Below are positions 52,919 through 61,872 of a DNA stretch of 64,000 nucleotides, piece after piece. Below the pieces are notes generated by a model. It worked only from the letters and a program-made list of their open reading frames with translations. It searched no databases and was not told the origin of the DNA. This stretch comes from CAMLHP01 sp035759745 (GTDB taxonomy: Bacteria > Gemmatimonadota > Gemmatimonadetes > Gemmatimonadales > GWC2-71-9). How positions within the stretch are numbered: the first letter of the stretch is position 1; each line of letters opens with the position of its first letter. Position numbers and translations under genes: made by a program. The DNA lies in NCBI GenBank assembly GCA_035759745.1, contig DASTUF010000112.1:1-64000 (forward strand), given 5' to 3'.

Positions 52919-53947
52919 ATGGATCCGGCTACATACGTCATCGTCATCGTCGTGGTGGCGTTGCTATTCGATTTCATCAACGGATTTCACGACAGCGCCA
53001 ATTCGATCGCCACCGTGGTCTCGACCCGGGTGCTCTCCCCGGGGGTCGCGGTATTCTGGGCGGCATTCTTCAACTTTGCTGCGGCCTTCATCGTTGGCAC
53101 TGCCGTGGCGAAGACCGTCAGCAGCGGCCTCATCGACCCGTCCATCGTGTCGGCGAACGTGGTCCTCGCCGGTCTGCTGGGCGCCATCATCTGGGATCTC
53201 GTCACCTGGTGGCTCGGGCTTCCCACATCGAGCTCGCATGCACTGCTCGGCGGTTACGGCGGCGCCGCGATCGCCAGCGCCGGCTTCGATGCGCTGATCC
53301 TGAGCGGGTGGGTCAAGCCGATCGTGTTCATAGTGTTTTCCCCGCTGCTCGGCTTCATCCTCGCCTTGTCACTCACCGTAGGCCTCAGCTGGCTGCTCCG
53401 GTACGCTCGGCCCGGACCAGTGGACAAGGCATTCCGAAAGCTCCAGCTGGTTTCCGCGGGGCTCTATTCCCTCAGCCACGGTGCCAACGACGCCCAGAAG
53501 ACGATGGGCATCATCGTCGGGCTGCTGGTGGCGTCGCAGGGACTCTTCGCCCAGAGCGACGGCTGGACCCGCTTTCTCTACACGCCGACGGCCGACCACA
53601 TCCCATTGTGGGTGGAGCTGTCGGCCTACAGCTCGATCGCGCTGGGCACGGCGCTTGGTGGGTGGCGAATCGTGAAGACCATGGGCAGCAAGATCACGCG
53701 GCTCCGGCCGTTCGGCGGATTCTGCGCCGAGACCGCAGGCGGAATTTCCGTGATGCTCGCGTCGGCATTCGGAGTGCCGGTGAGCACGACGCACACGATT
53801 ACGGGCGCCATCGTGGGTGTGGGTTCAGCTCGGCGGGCGTCGTCGGTGCGGTGGAACGTGGCGACGCGGATTGTGTGGGCCTGGGTTTTGACGATGCCGC
53901 TGGCGGCGGTGATCGCGGCGCTCTGCTACCTGGTCCTCGCTACCTGA
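52919..53947 (+). CDS. PiT-family inorganic phosphate transporter
   Basis: 342 residues with ten or so membrane helices. Both signature repeats are present: FDFINGFHDSANSIATVVSTRVLSP in the first half and GLYSLSHGANDAQKTMGIIVG in the second, plus the GVPVSTTHTITGAIVGVG close. It moves phosphate with a proton or sodium across the inner membrane at low affinity. It forms an operon with the DUF47 regulator. Confidence 0.95.
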   Translation: MDPATYVIVIVVVALLFDFINGFHDSANSIATVVSTRVLSPGVAVFWAAFFNFAAAFIVGTAVAKTVSSGLIDPSIVSANVVLAGLLGAIIWDLVTWWLGLPTSSSHALLGGYGGAAIASAGFDALILSGWVKPIVFIVFSPLLGFILALSLTVGLSWLLRYARPGPVDKAFRKLQLVSAGLYSLSHGANDAQKTMGIIVGLLVASQGLFAQSDGWTRFLYTPTADHIPLWVELSAYSSIALGTALGGWRIVKTMGSKITRLRPFGGFCAETAGGISVMLASAFGVPVSTTHTITGAIVGVGSARRASSVRWNVATRIVWAWVLTMPLAAVIAALCYLVLAT

Positions 53948-53956
53948 CCCGCGGCC

Positions 53957-55117
53957 TCAGGCGGCCCGCAGTGCATCGTACGACTTCGCGACATTCCGGT
54001 ATTGCGCAAGCAGGGCCTCGTCCACGGCGTCCCAGCGGCGTGCGGCCGCGGTGGCCAGCGCGCCGTGCGTGAGCTGGCGCCGCAGGAGTGGATCGGACAG
54101 CACGCGGTTCAGCCCATCTACCAGCGCCGGCACCGAGTTGGGAGCCACCAGCAAGGCGTTCCGCCCATCTTCAGCAAACTCCAGCACCCCACCCGCGGCG
54201 GCGGCCACTGACGGCAGCCCCGAAGCCATCGCTTCCAGTAGCACGTTCCCGAAGGTCTCGGTCACACTCGGAAAGGCAAACGCATCGGCGGAGGCATACG
54301 CCCGCGAGAGTGCGGCCCCGGAGAGCACGCCGGTCAGGTGCACTCCCGATTCCCGTCGCTGGCGCAGCTCGGCTTCCAAGGGCCCCTCACCTACCAGCAG
54401 CAGTCGCGCGTCAGGGTGCGTCGGATGGATGGCGCGCCATGCCTCGATCAGCAGGTCGAGGTTCTTTTCCCGTGCCAGCCGCCCGACGTAGGCGATCACC
54501 TGTGCGTCGGGGCCCGCTCCGATGGAAGCGCGAAAGGCATCGTCACGAAATGCGGGATCGAAGCGGCGTGCATCCACTCCCCGGGTCCAGACATCGGTGT
54601 GGGACACGCCTCGCGCATTGAGGTGCTTCTCGTAGATCCGGGTTGGGGTCAGCACCTGCTCGGCCTGATTGTAGAACCAGCGGAGATATTTCCAGCCCGG
54701 CCGGAGCGCCCAGCCAACATGGTAGCGGGCGGCGTAGCTCTCGTAATCGGTGTGGGCCGAGGCCACCACCGGAATCGACAGCTCGCGGGCGACGCGAATG
54801 CCAGCATAACCGAGCGCGAACTCGGTGGCGACGTGTACCAGGTCGGGACGAAAGGCGGTCACGTCCTCGACCAGCGCCCGGTGGCGGGGAAAGGCCCACT
54901 GCACGTCGGGATACAGGAAGAGGGGCGTGCTCCTGGAACGGTGCACCTCCGGGCGATCGCCCTGCGCCGGCAGCGAATACGTCGCGGTGTACACCCGCAC
55001 GGCGTGACCGCGGGCCATCAGGCTGTCGGCCAACCGGGTGAGCGTGATACCCACCCCACTGACCATCGGCCAGTAGACCTCGGAGAATATTGCGACCCGC
55101 ATCCGCGAAGCATCCAT
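53957..55117 (-). CDS. Glycosyltransferase GT4 family (mannosyltransferase-like)
   Basis: 386 residues, GT-B fold. N-terminal acceptor domain with VAIFSEVYWPMVSGVGITLTRLADSLMARGHAVRVYT and HVATEFALGYAG; C-terminal nucleotide-sugar domain with AYVGRLAREKNLDLLIEAW and the EX7E-like FPSVTETFGNVLLEAMASGLPSVAA. The closest-looking group is GDP-mannose-dependent alpha-mannosyltransferases (MgtA/PimB-like). It probably modifies a glycolipid at the membrane. The start is MDASRMRVAIF; MRVAIF at 55102 is an alternative. Confidence 0.88.
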   Translation of the reverse strand: MDASRMRVAIFSEVYWPMVSGVGITLTRLADSLMARGHAVRVYTATYSLPAQGDRPEVHRSRSTPLFLYPDVQWAFPRHRALVEDVTAFRPDLVHVATEFALGYAGIRVARELSIPVVASAHTDYESYAARYHVGWALRPGWKYLRWFYNQAEQVLTPTRIYEKHLNARGVSHTDVWTRGVDARRFDPAFRDDAFRASIGAGPDAQVIAYVGRLAREKNLDLLIEAWRAIHPTHPDARLLLVGEGPLEAELRQRRESGVHLTGVLSGAALSRAYASADAFAFPSVTETFGNVLLEAMASGLPSVAAAAGGVLEFAEDGRNALLVAPNSVPALVDGLNRVLSDPLLRRQLTHGALATAAARRWDAVDEALLAQYRNVAKSYDALRAA

Positions 55118-55173
55118 TGCCTTTAAGTTACCGCAATGCATGACTCACCCGCGACCCGCAGCCTCCGGCTGCC

Positions 55174-55626
55174 ATGAAGCTCGAACTCAGCGGTGCCGAG
55201 ACCATGGCCACCGACCGGGCCACCGTATGGGCCTGCCTTACCGATCCCGCCTTCGTGGCCCGGTCGGCTCCGGGTAATGAGGAAGTCACGATCCTGGGTC
55301 CCGGGCGTTTCCGGCTGAGCATCGGGGTGGGGATCGCGATCTTCAAGGTGAAGTTCGACATGGACGTGCAGATGCACGACCTGGTGCCGCAGGAGCGTGC
55401 CCGCCTCACCGCAACGGGCGGGGCCCATGGCACCCACGCGTCGGTGGCGTCGTCGGTGCAACTGGAGGACGCCGGGCCGAGGCTTCAGCAACTCAACTGG
55501 GAGGCAGTTGGAGAAGTGAGCGGCACCCTCGCCGACCTGGGCGCACCAATAGTTGAAGCTGTCATCCGCGCGATGAGCCGCGATTTCTGGCAGGATTTTG
55601 CACGCAGGGTGGAGGGACACGCCTGA
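55174..55626 (+). CDS. CoxG/SRPBCC-family protein
   Basis: 150 residues with the CoxG (carbon monoxide dehydrogenase subunit G) pattern: LSGAETMATDRATVWACLTDPAFVARSAPG, then GPGRFRLSIGVGIAIFKVKFDMDVQMHDLVP, and the C-terminal helix RAMSRDFWQDFARRVEG. CoxG members anchor CO dehydrogenase to the membrane, but many relatives exist without it, and no cox genes lie near this one. The role is therefore open. Confidence 0.83.
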   Translation: MKLELSGAETMATDRATVWACLTDPAFVARSAPGNEEVTILGPGRFRLSIGVGIAIFKVKFDMDVQMHDLVPQERARLTATGGAHGTHASVASSVQLEDAGPRLQQLNWEAVGEVSGTLADLGAPIVEAVIRAMSRDFWQDFARRVEGHA

Positions 55627-55653
55627 GCCAGGCACGCAATGGCAACCGGGAGG

Positions 55654-56256
55654 TCACAGCGAATCGCAGACAACCGTGCCCGACCTGGCCGGCGTGATCC
55701 GGTCCCTATCAGTAGCCGGTCGCGTCCCCACCCGCCCGACCCAGACGACGCAGCTGGAGCCGGACCACCCGTCCAGTGTCGAACGGCCGGTCCAGCCGCT
55801 GTCACTGGCGGACTCGATCCGCACCGTCACCCCCGGCCGCGGAACCAGCCGCAAAGTCAGATACGACAGGTTGCTGGCGTAACGGGCGTTGTTGGCGAAG
55901 TGCTGCTCCTGCGCCGTTGCCAGGTTCTCGAGGTCGAGCCGGGGTGCAGTTGACCGAGGCGGTGGAGCCGGCCTGGGCGGAGGACTGTCAACCTGTCGCA
56001 GCCCGATGGGGCCATCGGCCACGTCGGCTGCGCTGGGGTAGTTGCGGGAGGTCGGTTTCTCCGCCTGCCGAGCGGCCCGGCGCGCCGACGGTTCGAGGGC
56101 CGGCGTCGTGTCGGCCACCTGCACCGCCGAGGCGGGCGGCGCGGGCCGACGACCGAGCCCTTCGCAGGCGGTGAGCAGCAGGCCGCCCAGGCCGATCGCG
56201 CCGATGCAGCGGCGACCCCGGAATCCGGGGCAGCTGAAGGAGAGGGGGACCTCCAT
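55654..56256 (-). CDS. Lipoprotein with type IV pilin-like C-terminal domain
   Basis: 200 residues. The N-terminus is a lipoprotein signal (GAIGLGGLLLTACEG) after a 20-residue basic lead. A Pro/Ala-rich linker of about 70 residues follows. From about 110, DLENLATAQEQHFANNARYASNLSYLTLRLVPRPGVTVRIESASDSGWTGRSTLDGWSGSSCVVWVG...VVCD reads like the globular part of a pilin or pseudopilin. The N-terminal pilin helix is replaced by the lipid anchor. It would sit on a membrane face instead of in a filament. Confidence 0.75.
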   Translation of the reverse strand: MEVPLSFSCPGFRGRRCIGAIGLGGLLLTACEGLGRRPAPPASAVQVADTTPALEPSARRAARQAEKPTSRNYPSAADVADGPIGLRQVDSPPPRPAPPPRSTAPRLDLENLATAQEQHFANNARYASNLSYLTLRLVPRPGVTVRIESASDSGWTGRSTLDGWSGSSCVVWVGRVGTRPATDRDRITPARSGTVVCDSL

Positions 56257-56326
56257 CGTATGATCGTACGCCCGGATTGAACCCGGCGCCAGATACCCTG
56301 CCCATCATGCCCCGGAGGTAGATCGA

Positions 56327-58021
56327 ATGCGGCTGAACCACCGCTCCGCGCTGCTCGTACTGCTGCTGGCCGCCTGCGCGCCTGCGCTGCGGCCCGCCCA
56401 ACCGGAGTACGACGTCATCATCCGGAATGGCACCGTCTACGACGGAAGCGGTGGCGCCGGGATCGCGGCCGACGTGGCAATCAAGGGCGATACCATCGCC
56501 CGAATCGGCGATCTCAGCGGCGCACGCGCCGCTCGCGAAGTGGACGCGAAGGACCTGGCCGTGACGCCGGGGTTCGTCAACATGCTGAGCTGGGCCAATG
56601 TCGCCCTGCTCCATGACGGACGTTCGCAGGGCGACATCCGTCAGGGCGTCACGCTCGAAGTGTTCGGCGAGGGCACCTCCATGGGGCCGCTCAGCGACTC
56701 GATGCGCGCCCGCTCGCTGGCCAACCAGGGAAGGATCAAGTACGACATCCCCTGGCGCACCCTCGGCGGCTACCTCCAGCACCTGGAGGACAAGGGCGTA
56801 TCGCCCAACGTCGCGTCCTTCGTGGGCGCAACGACTCTTCGGATCCACGAAGTGGGGTACGACGACCGGCCGGCCACCGCCGAGGAACTGTCGCGGATGC
56901 AGGAGCTGGTGCGGGAGGCGATGCGGGAAGGAGCGCTGGGCGTCGGCTCGTCGCTGATCTACGCCCCCGCCAACTTCGCGCCCACGGCGGAGCTGGTGGC
57001 GCTGGCCAGTGCCGCCGGCGAGTTCGGAGGGATGTACATCTCCCATATTCGCTCTGAAGGCTCGGGCCTGCTGCCCGCGCTCGACGAACTGGTCCACATA
57101 GCCGATGCTGCCGGAGTGCGAGCGGAGATCTACCATCTCAAGGCATCGGGCCGCGCCAACTGGCCGCGGCTGGACAGCGCCATCGCCAAGGTCGACTCCG
57201 CCCGGGCGGCGGGACTCGCCATCACAGCAGACATGTACACCTACCCCGCCAGCTCAACCGGCCTGGACGCCACCATGCCTACGTGGGTGCAGGAGGGAGG
57301 GCACGATGCGTGGGTCGCGCGACTCAAGGATCCGGAGATTCGCGCTCGGCTCGGCGCCGAAATGCGGGGCGACGGCTCCACCTACGACAACGCGTTTGCC
57401 AACTCGGGCGGACCCGACGGCATCCTGCTGGTGTCGTTCCGGCAGGACTCGTTACGCTACCTGGCGGGCAAGACGCTGGGTGAGGTGGCGCGGATGCGGG
57501 GGACGCCGCCGGAAGAGACAGCAATGGACCTGGTGATCCAGGATGACAGCGATGTGGGCTGCGTCTTCTTCACGATGTCGGAAGAGAACGTGCGAAAGAA
57601 GATCGCGCTGCCGTGGCTGAGCTTCGGCTCCGACGGTGGTTCGTACTCGGCAGAAGGCGTGTTCCTCCTTTCAGGCACGCACCCTCGCGCGTACGGCAAT
57701 TTCGCCCGGCTGCTGGGGCGCTACGTCAGAGACGAGCAGGTCATTTCGCTGGGAGAGGCCATCCGCAAGCTCACGGCACTGCCGGCGAGCAACCTGCGCA
57801 TCGAACGCAGGGGGCAGCTCCGGCCCGGATACTTCGCCGACGTCGTGGTGTTCGATCCGGAGACCATCATCGATCACGCCACGTTCGAGCAGCCGCACCA
57901 GTACAGCACCGGCGTGCGCGACGTGTTCGTGAACGGGGTTCAGGTGCTGCGGGATGGGGAGCACACTGGAGCGACGCCGGGGAGGTTCGTGAAGGGGCCA
58001 GGCTATCGAAGTGAGAAGTGA
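56327..58021 (+). CDS. Amidohydrolase, D-aminoacylase-like lipoprotein lacking the HxH motif
   Basis: 564 residues with lipobox LLLAAC in MRLNHRSALLVLLLAACAPA. Amidohydrolase (urease-superfamily) barrel of the N-acyl-D-amino-acid deacylase type: YDVIIRNGTVYDGSGGAGIAADVAIKGDTIARIGDL opening, GVGSSLIYAPANFAPTAELVALASAAGEFGGMYISHIRSEG, IYHLKASGRANW, and the C-terminal RRGQLRPGYFADVVVFDPETI. At the usual metal-binding site the protein reads VTPGFVNMLSWANVAL where HxH is expected. The active site is thus altered, but other His (SHIR, HLKA) remain. A periplasmic hydrolase is likely; substrate unknown. Confidence 0.85.
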   Translation: MRLNHRSALLVLLLAACAPALRPAQPEYDVIIRNGTVYDGSGGAGIAADVAIKGDTIARIGDLSGARAAREVDAKDLAVTPGFVNMLSWANVALLHDGRSQGDIRQGVTLEVFGEGTSMGPLSDSMRARSLANQGRIKYDIPWRTLGGYLQHLEDKGVSPNVASFVGATTLRIHEVGYDDRPATAEELSRMQELVREAMREGALGVGSSLIYAPANFAPTAELVALASAAGEFGGMYISHIRSEGSGLLPALDELVHIADAAGVRAEIYHLKASGRANWPRLDSAIAKVDSARAAGLAITADMYTYPASSTGLDATMPTWVQEGGHDAWVARLKDPEIRARLGAEMRGDGSTYDNAFANSGGPDGILLVSFRQDSLRYLAGKTLGEVARMRGTPPEETAMDLVIQDDSDVGCVFFTMSEENVRKKIALPWLSFGSDGGSYSAEGVFLLSGTHPRAYGNFARLLGRYVRDEQVISLGEAIRKLTALPASNLRIERRGQLRPGYFADVVVFDPETIIDHATFEQPHQYSTGVRDVFVNGVQVLRDGEHTGATPGRFVKGPGYRSEK

Positions 58022-58033
58022 GAAGGTGAAGGG
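58011..58033. repeat. Short heptamer repeat (GTGAGAA) at gene end
   Basis: gtgagaa-gtgagaa-ggtgaag-gg lies across the stop codon of the amidohydrolase gene and ends at the argR stop on the opposite strand. Confidence 0.6.
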
Positions 58034-58486
58034 TCAGGCAGGTCTGGTCAGTTCCTGAACCTGGCGGACAAACCTTCGCTGCTGGGCGCGGCCGCCGGTT
58101 GCGACGAAGATCGTGTCGTCACCCGCCAGCGTGCCGACCACCTCGGGCCATGCGAGCCGGTCCAGTGCAGCCCCCACTCGGTTCGCCTCGCCCGGCGGAG
58201 TGTGCAGCACCACCATGGCGTCGCCCGCCGTGTCCACGGTGAGTACACCCTCGGCGATGCGGCGCTCGTCAGGGTCATCCGAGTTCCGCGCCGGCGCATC
58301 GGGACGCCGATACGCCCCACCCGCCTTCACCAGGCCAAGCGCAGCGATGTCCCGGCTCACGCTGGACTGGGTCACTTCCCAGCCCTCGGCGGCGAGCGCC
58401 TCCGCCAGTTCCTCCTGGGTGCGCACCGACCTCGTCTCGATCAGCTCGAGGATCTTGAGGTGTCGCTTGCGACGATCCGCCGTCAT
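58034..58486 (-). CDS. argR: Arginine repressor ArgR
   Basis: 150 residues from ATG 58484-58486. Winged-helix DNA-binding domain (RRKRHLKILELIETRSVRTQEELAEALAAEGWEVTQSSVSRDIAALGLVK) and a C-terminal hexamerisation/arginine-binding domain (VLHTPPGEANRVGAALDRLAWPEVVGTLAGDDTIFVATG with the GDDT Asp pair). It binds ARG boxes when arginine is plentiful. Its start overlaps the argH stop by 4 bp, so it is the last gene of the arginine operon, and could repress its own transcript. ARG boxes would lie beyond the right edge of the window. Confidence 0.95.
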   Translation of the reverse strand: MTADRRKRHLKILELIETRSVRTQEELAEALAAEGWEVTQSSVSRDIAALGLVKAGGAYRRPDAPARNSDDPDERRIAEGVLTVDTAGDAMVVLHTPPGEANRVGAALDRLAWPEVVGTLAGDDTIFVATGGRAQQRRFVRQVQELTRPA

Positions 58487-59859
58487 CCGGACACCCTCCT
58501 GCCCGCCAGTCGCGCCATCGCACGATCGAATCGCTGCCGCTCGGCGCGGCTCCACCTGCGCGCGGCACGCGCCCGGACGGCGGCCTCGCGCAGCCCGGGA
58601 TCTCCCACGCCACCGGTGCTGCGTCGCCGCCGGATGATGTCCTGCGCGCTGGGAGCAGGGTGTACCACACCTGCCGACAATTCATCAGCCACATCGCGGT
58701 AGGCCTGACGGAACGGTTCGCCCGCTTCCACCCGACGCATTACCTCGTCAGTTGCCAGCGCACCACCCTCCAGCGCTGCGCTGCAGCGTTCGCGATCCAC
58801 TTCCAGGGCGCCCATCACCCGAGGCAGCACTGTCACCATCTCCCCGGTGCGGTCGAGCCCGCGGAAGAGCGGCTCCTTGAGCAGCTGGAAGTCGCGATGA
58901 TAGCCGCTGCCCAACTTTGCCTTCAGTGCCATGACTGCCGCGAGGTCGCCCTCCACTGCGGCCGCGCGGGCTCGCGTCAGCTCGAACAGGTCGGGGTTGC
59001 GCTTGTGCGGCATGATGCTGCTGCCGGTGGTAAACTCTACCGGCAGCATGAAATAGCCGAACTCTTCCGCGCTGTAGAGAATGACGTCGGTGGAGAGCCG
59101 GGCCAGTTCGTGCCCGGCCTGGGAGCACCAGAAGAGCACCGCTGCCTCGAGCTTGCCCCGACCGTTCTGCACCGATGCGACGTTGCGGTCCAGTCCCCCA
59201 AAGCCCAGCGCGCGGGCAATGCGCTCCCGTGGCAGCGGCAGTGGAACGCCGTAGCCGGCGGCGCTCCCCAGTGGGGAGCGATCCACCCGCTGCCAGAGGG
59301 TCGGCAGTTCCTCGACCGTGTCAAGCAAACCCTCCGCCAGCGCTCCGGCCCACAGCGCGACCGAAGACGGCATCGCGCGCCGCTGGTGAGTGTAGCCGGG
59401 CATCAGCACCCGCTGGTGTGCGCGACCAAATCCCAGCAGCGCCTCCGCTACATCCAGTGCGCCGTCATGCAGGTTGAGCAGCCGGTCCTTCAGCATCAAA
59501 CGCAGGTCGACCGCAACCTGGTCATTGCGCGAGCGTCCGGTGTGAAGCCGCTCACCGGCACCGCGATCACGACGGGTGAGCCAGGCCTCCACCGCGCTGT
59601 GGGCGTCTTCCTGCCCCGCGCCGATGCCAAGCGCTCCGGATTCGACCGCGCGCAGCGCGGCCCTGAGTCCGGAGCGGAGGCGGGCGTGCTCGCTGCCGGA
59701 GATGAGCTTCGCGAAGCGCAATCCTTCGATGTGGCCCAGGCTGCCGAGCACGTCCCACTGCAGCAGACGCGCATCCCAGTGCGGATCGTCGCCGATGCTG
59801 TACGCCAGCATCGCGGCATCGGGCCTGGCCTTGGGCTGCCAGAGCGTACGCGGACTCAT
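58483..59859 (-). CDS. argH: Argininosuccinate lyase
   Basis: 458 residues of fumarase/aspartase-superfamily fold. Signature GSSIMPHKRNPDLFE is present, with TGRSRNDQVAVDLRLML and the catalytic His region GYTHQRRAMPSS. It splits argininosuccinate into arginine and fumarate, the last step of arginine synthesis. The 4-bp overlaps at both ends (M20 gene upstream, argR downstream) mark a tight operon. The C-terminal 60 residues are unusually Arg-rich. Confidence 0.95.
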   Translation of the reverse strand: MSPRTLWQPKARPDAAMLAYSIGDDPHWDARLLQWDVLGSLGHIEGLRFAKLISGSEHARLRSGLRAALRAVESGALGIGAGQEDAHSAVEAWLTRRDRGAGERLHTGRSRNDQVAVDLRLMLKDRLLNLHDGALDVAEALLGFGRAHQRVLMPGYTHQRRAMPSSVALWAGALAEGLLDTVEELPTLWQRVDRSPLGSAAGYGVPLPLPRERIARALGFGGLDRNVASVQNGRGKLEAAVLFWCSQAGHELARLSTDVILYSAEEFGYFMLPVEFTTGSSIMPHKRNPDLFELTRARAAAVEGDLAAVMALKAKLGSGYHRDFQLLKEPLFRGLDRTGEMVTVLPRVMGALEVDRERCSAALEGGALATDEVMRRVEAGEPFRQAYRDVADELSAGVVHPAPSAQDIIRRRRSTGGVGDPGLREAAVRARAARRWSRAERQRFDRAMARLAGRRVSG

Positions 59860-60932
59860 GTGAGGTACTCCCTGGCGACGCGGGCGTAGTACCCGCGTGC
59901 TGCGCTCACCTCATGCAGGTCCACGTACTCGTCGGGCGTGTGCGAGCGCCGGCTGGTGCCGGGGCCGCACTTCACTGCGTCGGTGTCCCGCAGGAACACC
60001 CAGTCCGAGCAGGTAGGACTGCCGTACATCTCGGCCTGCGGCCGAAGCCGCCGCAGCACTTCCAGCAGTCGCGAGGGTCCCGGCGTCTCACACGGTACCA
60101 GCCGGTCAGACGTCACCACTACCTCGGACTTGAGCCGCTCGCGCAGCCGGGTCGCGATGGCATCATGGGGCCACGCCGGTGTGCTGCGGATGTCGAGCAC
60201 GGCCCGGGCCGAGGGCGGAGTCACATTCCGGCTGACCCCACCCTCCAGCATGGTGGCCGTTACGGTGGGAGCGCCCAGCAAGCCGTGAGGCCGGTCGGGA
60301 AAGAGTTCACCCAGCGTCATAAGGTCCTGGGCGAGCGTGGTGACGGCGTTGACGAACTCTCCATCCGCCGCCGCGTAGCCGGCATGCCGCTGGTCCCCGC
60401 GCGCGACGAGGTCGACCATCATCAGCCCGCGCTGGGCAATTGCGAGGTCGAGATTGGTGGGCTCGCCCACGATGGCCCCATCTACTCGTCCGGTACGAGC
60501 GAGCGCTTCCGGCATGGAGGTATGTCGGGTCTCCTCGCCGTACCCGAGGATCACCGTCAACTCGCCGTGGAGCGCCGATGGATCGGCGGCGACATCGCGG
60601 GCCGCGAGCAGCATCGCGGCCACCGATGCCTTGGCGTCTCCCGAGCCGCGGCCATAGAGCTTGCCGGTTTCGATGGTTGCCTCGAAAGGATCGCGCACCC
60701 AGCCGTCGCCGGCGGGCACCGTGTCGAGATGCGACACGAACGCCAGGCGGCGGCCCGGGGAAGCACCGTGCACCGTCACCCGCACTCCTGCGTCGTCGCG
60801 AACGGTGTCGAGCCCCCATTCGCGCGCGCGGCGTTCGACGAGAGTGCCAGCGGCAACCTCGTCGCCGCTCACTGACGGCGTGCTTACCAGCTCCCGCAGG
60901 AGCTCAATCTCGTCCGGCCAGGTCAACGCCAA
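59856..60932 (-). CDS. M20 peptidase, N-acyl-citrulline/ornithine deacylase (ArgE/DapE type)
   Basis: 358 residues. Zn ligands are visible in FVSHLDTVPA (H-D), GRGSGDAKASVA (D), GYGEETRHT (EE catalytic/ligand) and GEPTNLD, with a C-terminal His near CGPGTSRRSHTPDEYV. M20 amidohydrolase with an inserted dimerisation domain. Because the partner carbamoyltransferase works on acylated ornithine, the expected substrate is N-acetyl- or N-succinyl-citrulline, freeing citrulline for argininosuccinate synthase. The start overlaps argB by 29 bp, a large overlap, and a later start is possible. Confidence 0.88.
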   Translation of the reverse strand: MALTWPDEIELLRELVSTPSVSGDEVAAGTLVERRAREWGLDTVRDDAGVRVTVHGASPGRRLAFVSHLDTVPAGDGWVRDPFEATIETGKLYGRGSGDAKASVAAMLLAARDVAADPSALHGELTVILGYGEETRHTSMPEALARTGRVDGAIVGEPTNLDLAIAQRGLMMVDLVARGDQRHAGYAAADGEFVNAVTTLAQDLMTLGELFPDRPHGLLGAPTVTATMLEGGVSRNVTPPSARAVLDIRSTPAWPHDAIATRLRERLKSEVVVTSDRLVPCETPGPSRLLEVLRRLRPQAEMYGSPTCSDWVFLRDTDAVKCGPGTSRRSHTPDEYVDLHEVSAARGYYARVAREYLT

Positions 60933-61872
60933 GGTAGGTCGCTTTCTCCTTTCGGCCGACGATCATGGTGCCGCAGCCCGCGCCGGTGAAAACCTCGAGC
61001 AGCAGCGCGTCCGGCTGGCTGCCGTCGATGATGTGGGTGCGCTCGACCCCGTTGGTCGCGGCCCGGATGCAGGCCTCCACCTTGGGCCGCATCCCGCCGG
61101 CCAGCGCGCCGCTCTGCATCAGCTCGGTGAGATCGTCGGGATCGGCAAACGTCACCAGGGTGGCGGGGTCGCTCCGGTCACGGAGCACCCCGGGGACGCC
61201 GGTGAGGAAGATCAGCTTCTGGGCATGCAGCGCCGTGGCGATGGTCTCTGCCACCGTGTCGGCGTTCACGTTGTAGACGTTTCCGTCGTCGTCGCCGGCG
61301 AGGCTGGCGACCACGGGCACGAAGCGCGCGTCGAGCAAACTGGAGATAACTCGCGGGTCGGTCCGGTCGATGTCGCCCACGTGGCCGAAGTCCACCACTT
61401 CTTCCTTGCCGCTGTCGTCTATCATGGGCACCGGGGGACGCCGGTGCGCGGTGAGCAGGTCAGCGTCCACGCCGCTCAACCCCACGGCTTGCACTCGGTG
61501 TTCCCGAAGCGCCGACAGCAGGTCGGTCGTAAGCAGGCCCGAGTAGACCATCTTGGCCACTTCGAGCGCGTCGTCGTCGGTGACCCTGCGGCCTGCAACC
61601 ATGCGCGGCTCGCGGCCGAGCCGGCGCGACATGGCGGAAGCCTGCGGCCCGCCACCGTGCACCACCACCAGGCGGATGCCCAGCGAGTGCAGCAACGCCA
61701 GCTGTGCGGCAACCTGGTCCAGCACGGCCTCGTCCTGCAGGACGTCGCCGCCGAGCTTGACCACGAACACCTGGTCGCGATAATGCCGCACATACCGCAG
61801 CGCGCCCTTGAGGCCGGCGATGCCGCGGCTGGGATCCAGACTCATCCGTTCCGTCTCCTGTCGTGTTTCCAT
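60904..61872 (-). CDS. argB: Acetyl(acyl)glutamate kinase ArgB
   Basis: 322 residues from ATG 61870-61872 (TGATG overlap with the upstream gene). Amino-acid kinase fold: FVVKLGGDVLQDEAV, LVVVHGGGPQAS, YSGLLTTDLLSAL, VNADTVAETIATALHAQKLIFLTGVPGVLRD, and GGMRPKVEACIRAATNGVERTHIIDG. It phosphorylates the side-chain carboxylate of N-acylglutamate with ATP. Whether the acyl group is acetyl or succinyl cannot be read from ArgB alone, but the neighbouring carbamoyltransferase suggests succinyl. Confidence 0.92.
   Translation of the reverse strand: METRQETERMSLDPSRGIAGLKGALRYVRHYRDQVFVVKLGGDVLQDEAVLDQVAAQLALLHSLGIRLVVVHGGGPQASAMSRRLGREPRMVAGRRVTDDDALEVAKMVYSGLLTTDLLSALREHRVQAVGLSGVDADLLTAHRRPPVPMIDDSGKEEVVDFGHVGDIDRTDPRVISSLLDARFVPVVASLAGDDDGNVYNVNADTVAETIATALHAQKLIFLTGVPGVLRDRSDPATLVTFADPDDLTELMQSGALAGGMRPKVEACIRAATNGVERTHIIDGSQPDALLLEVFTGAGCGTMIVGRKEKATYLGVDLAGRD

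Noticed and set aside
55174..55626. Part of a CO dehydrogenase operon
   Set aside because: CoxG-like proteins are common without CO dehydrogenase, and no cox structural genes lie near.
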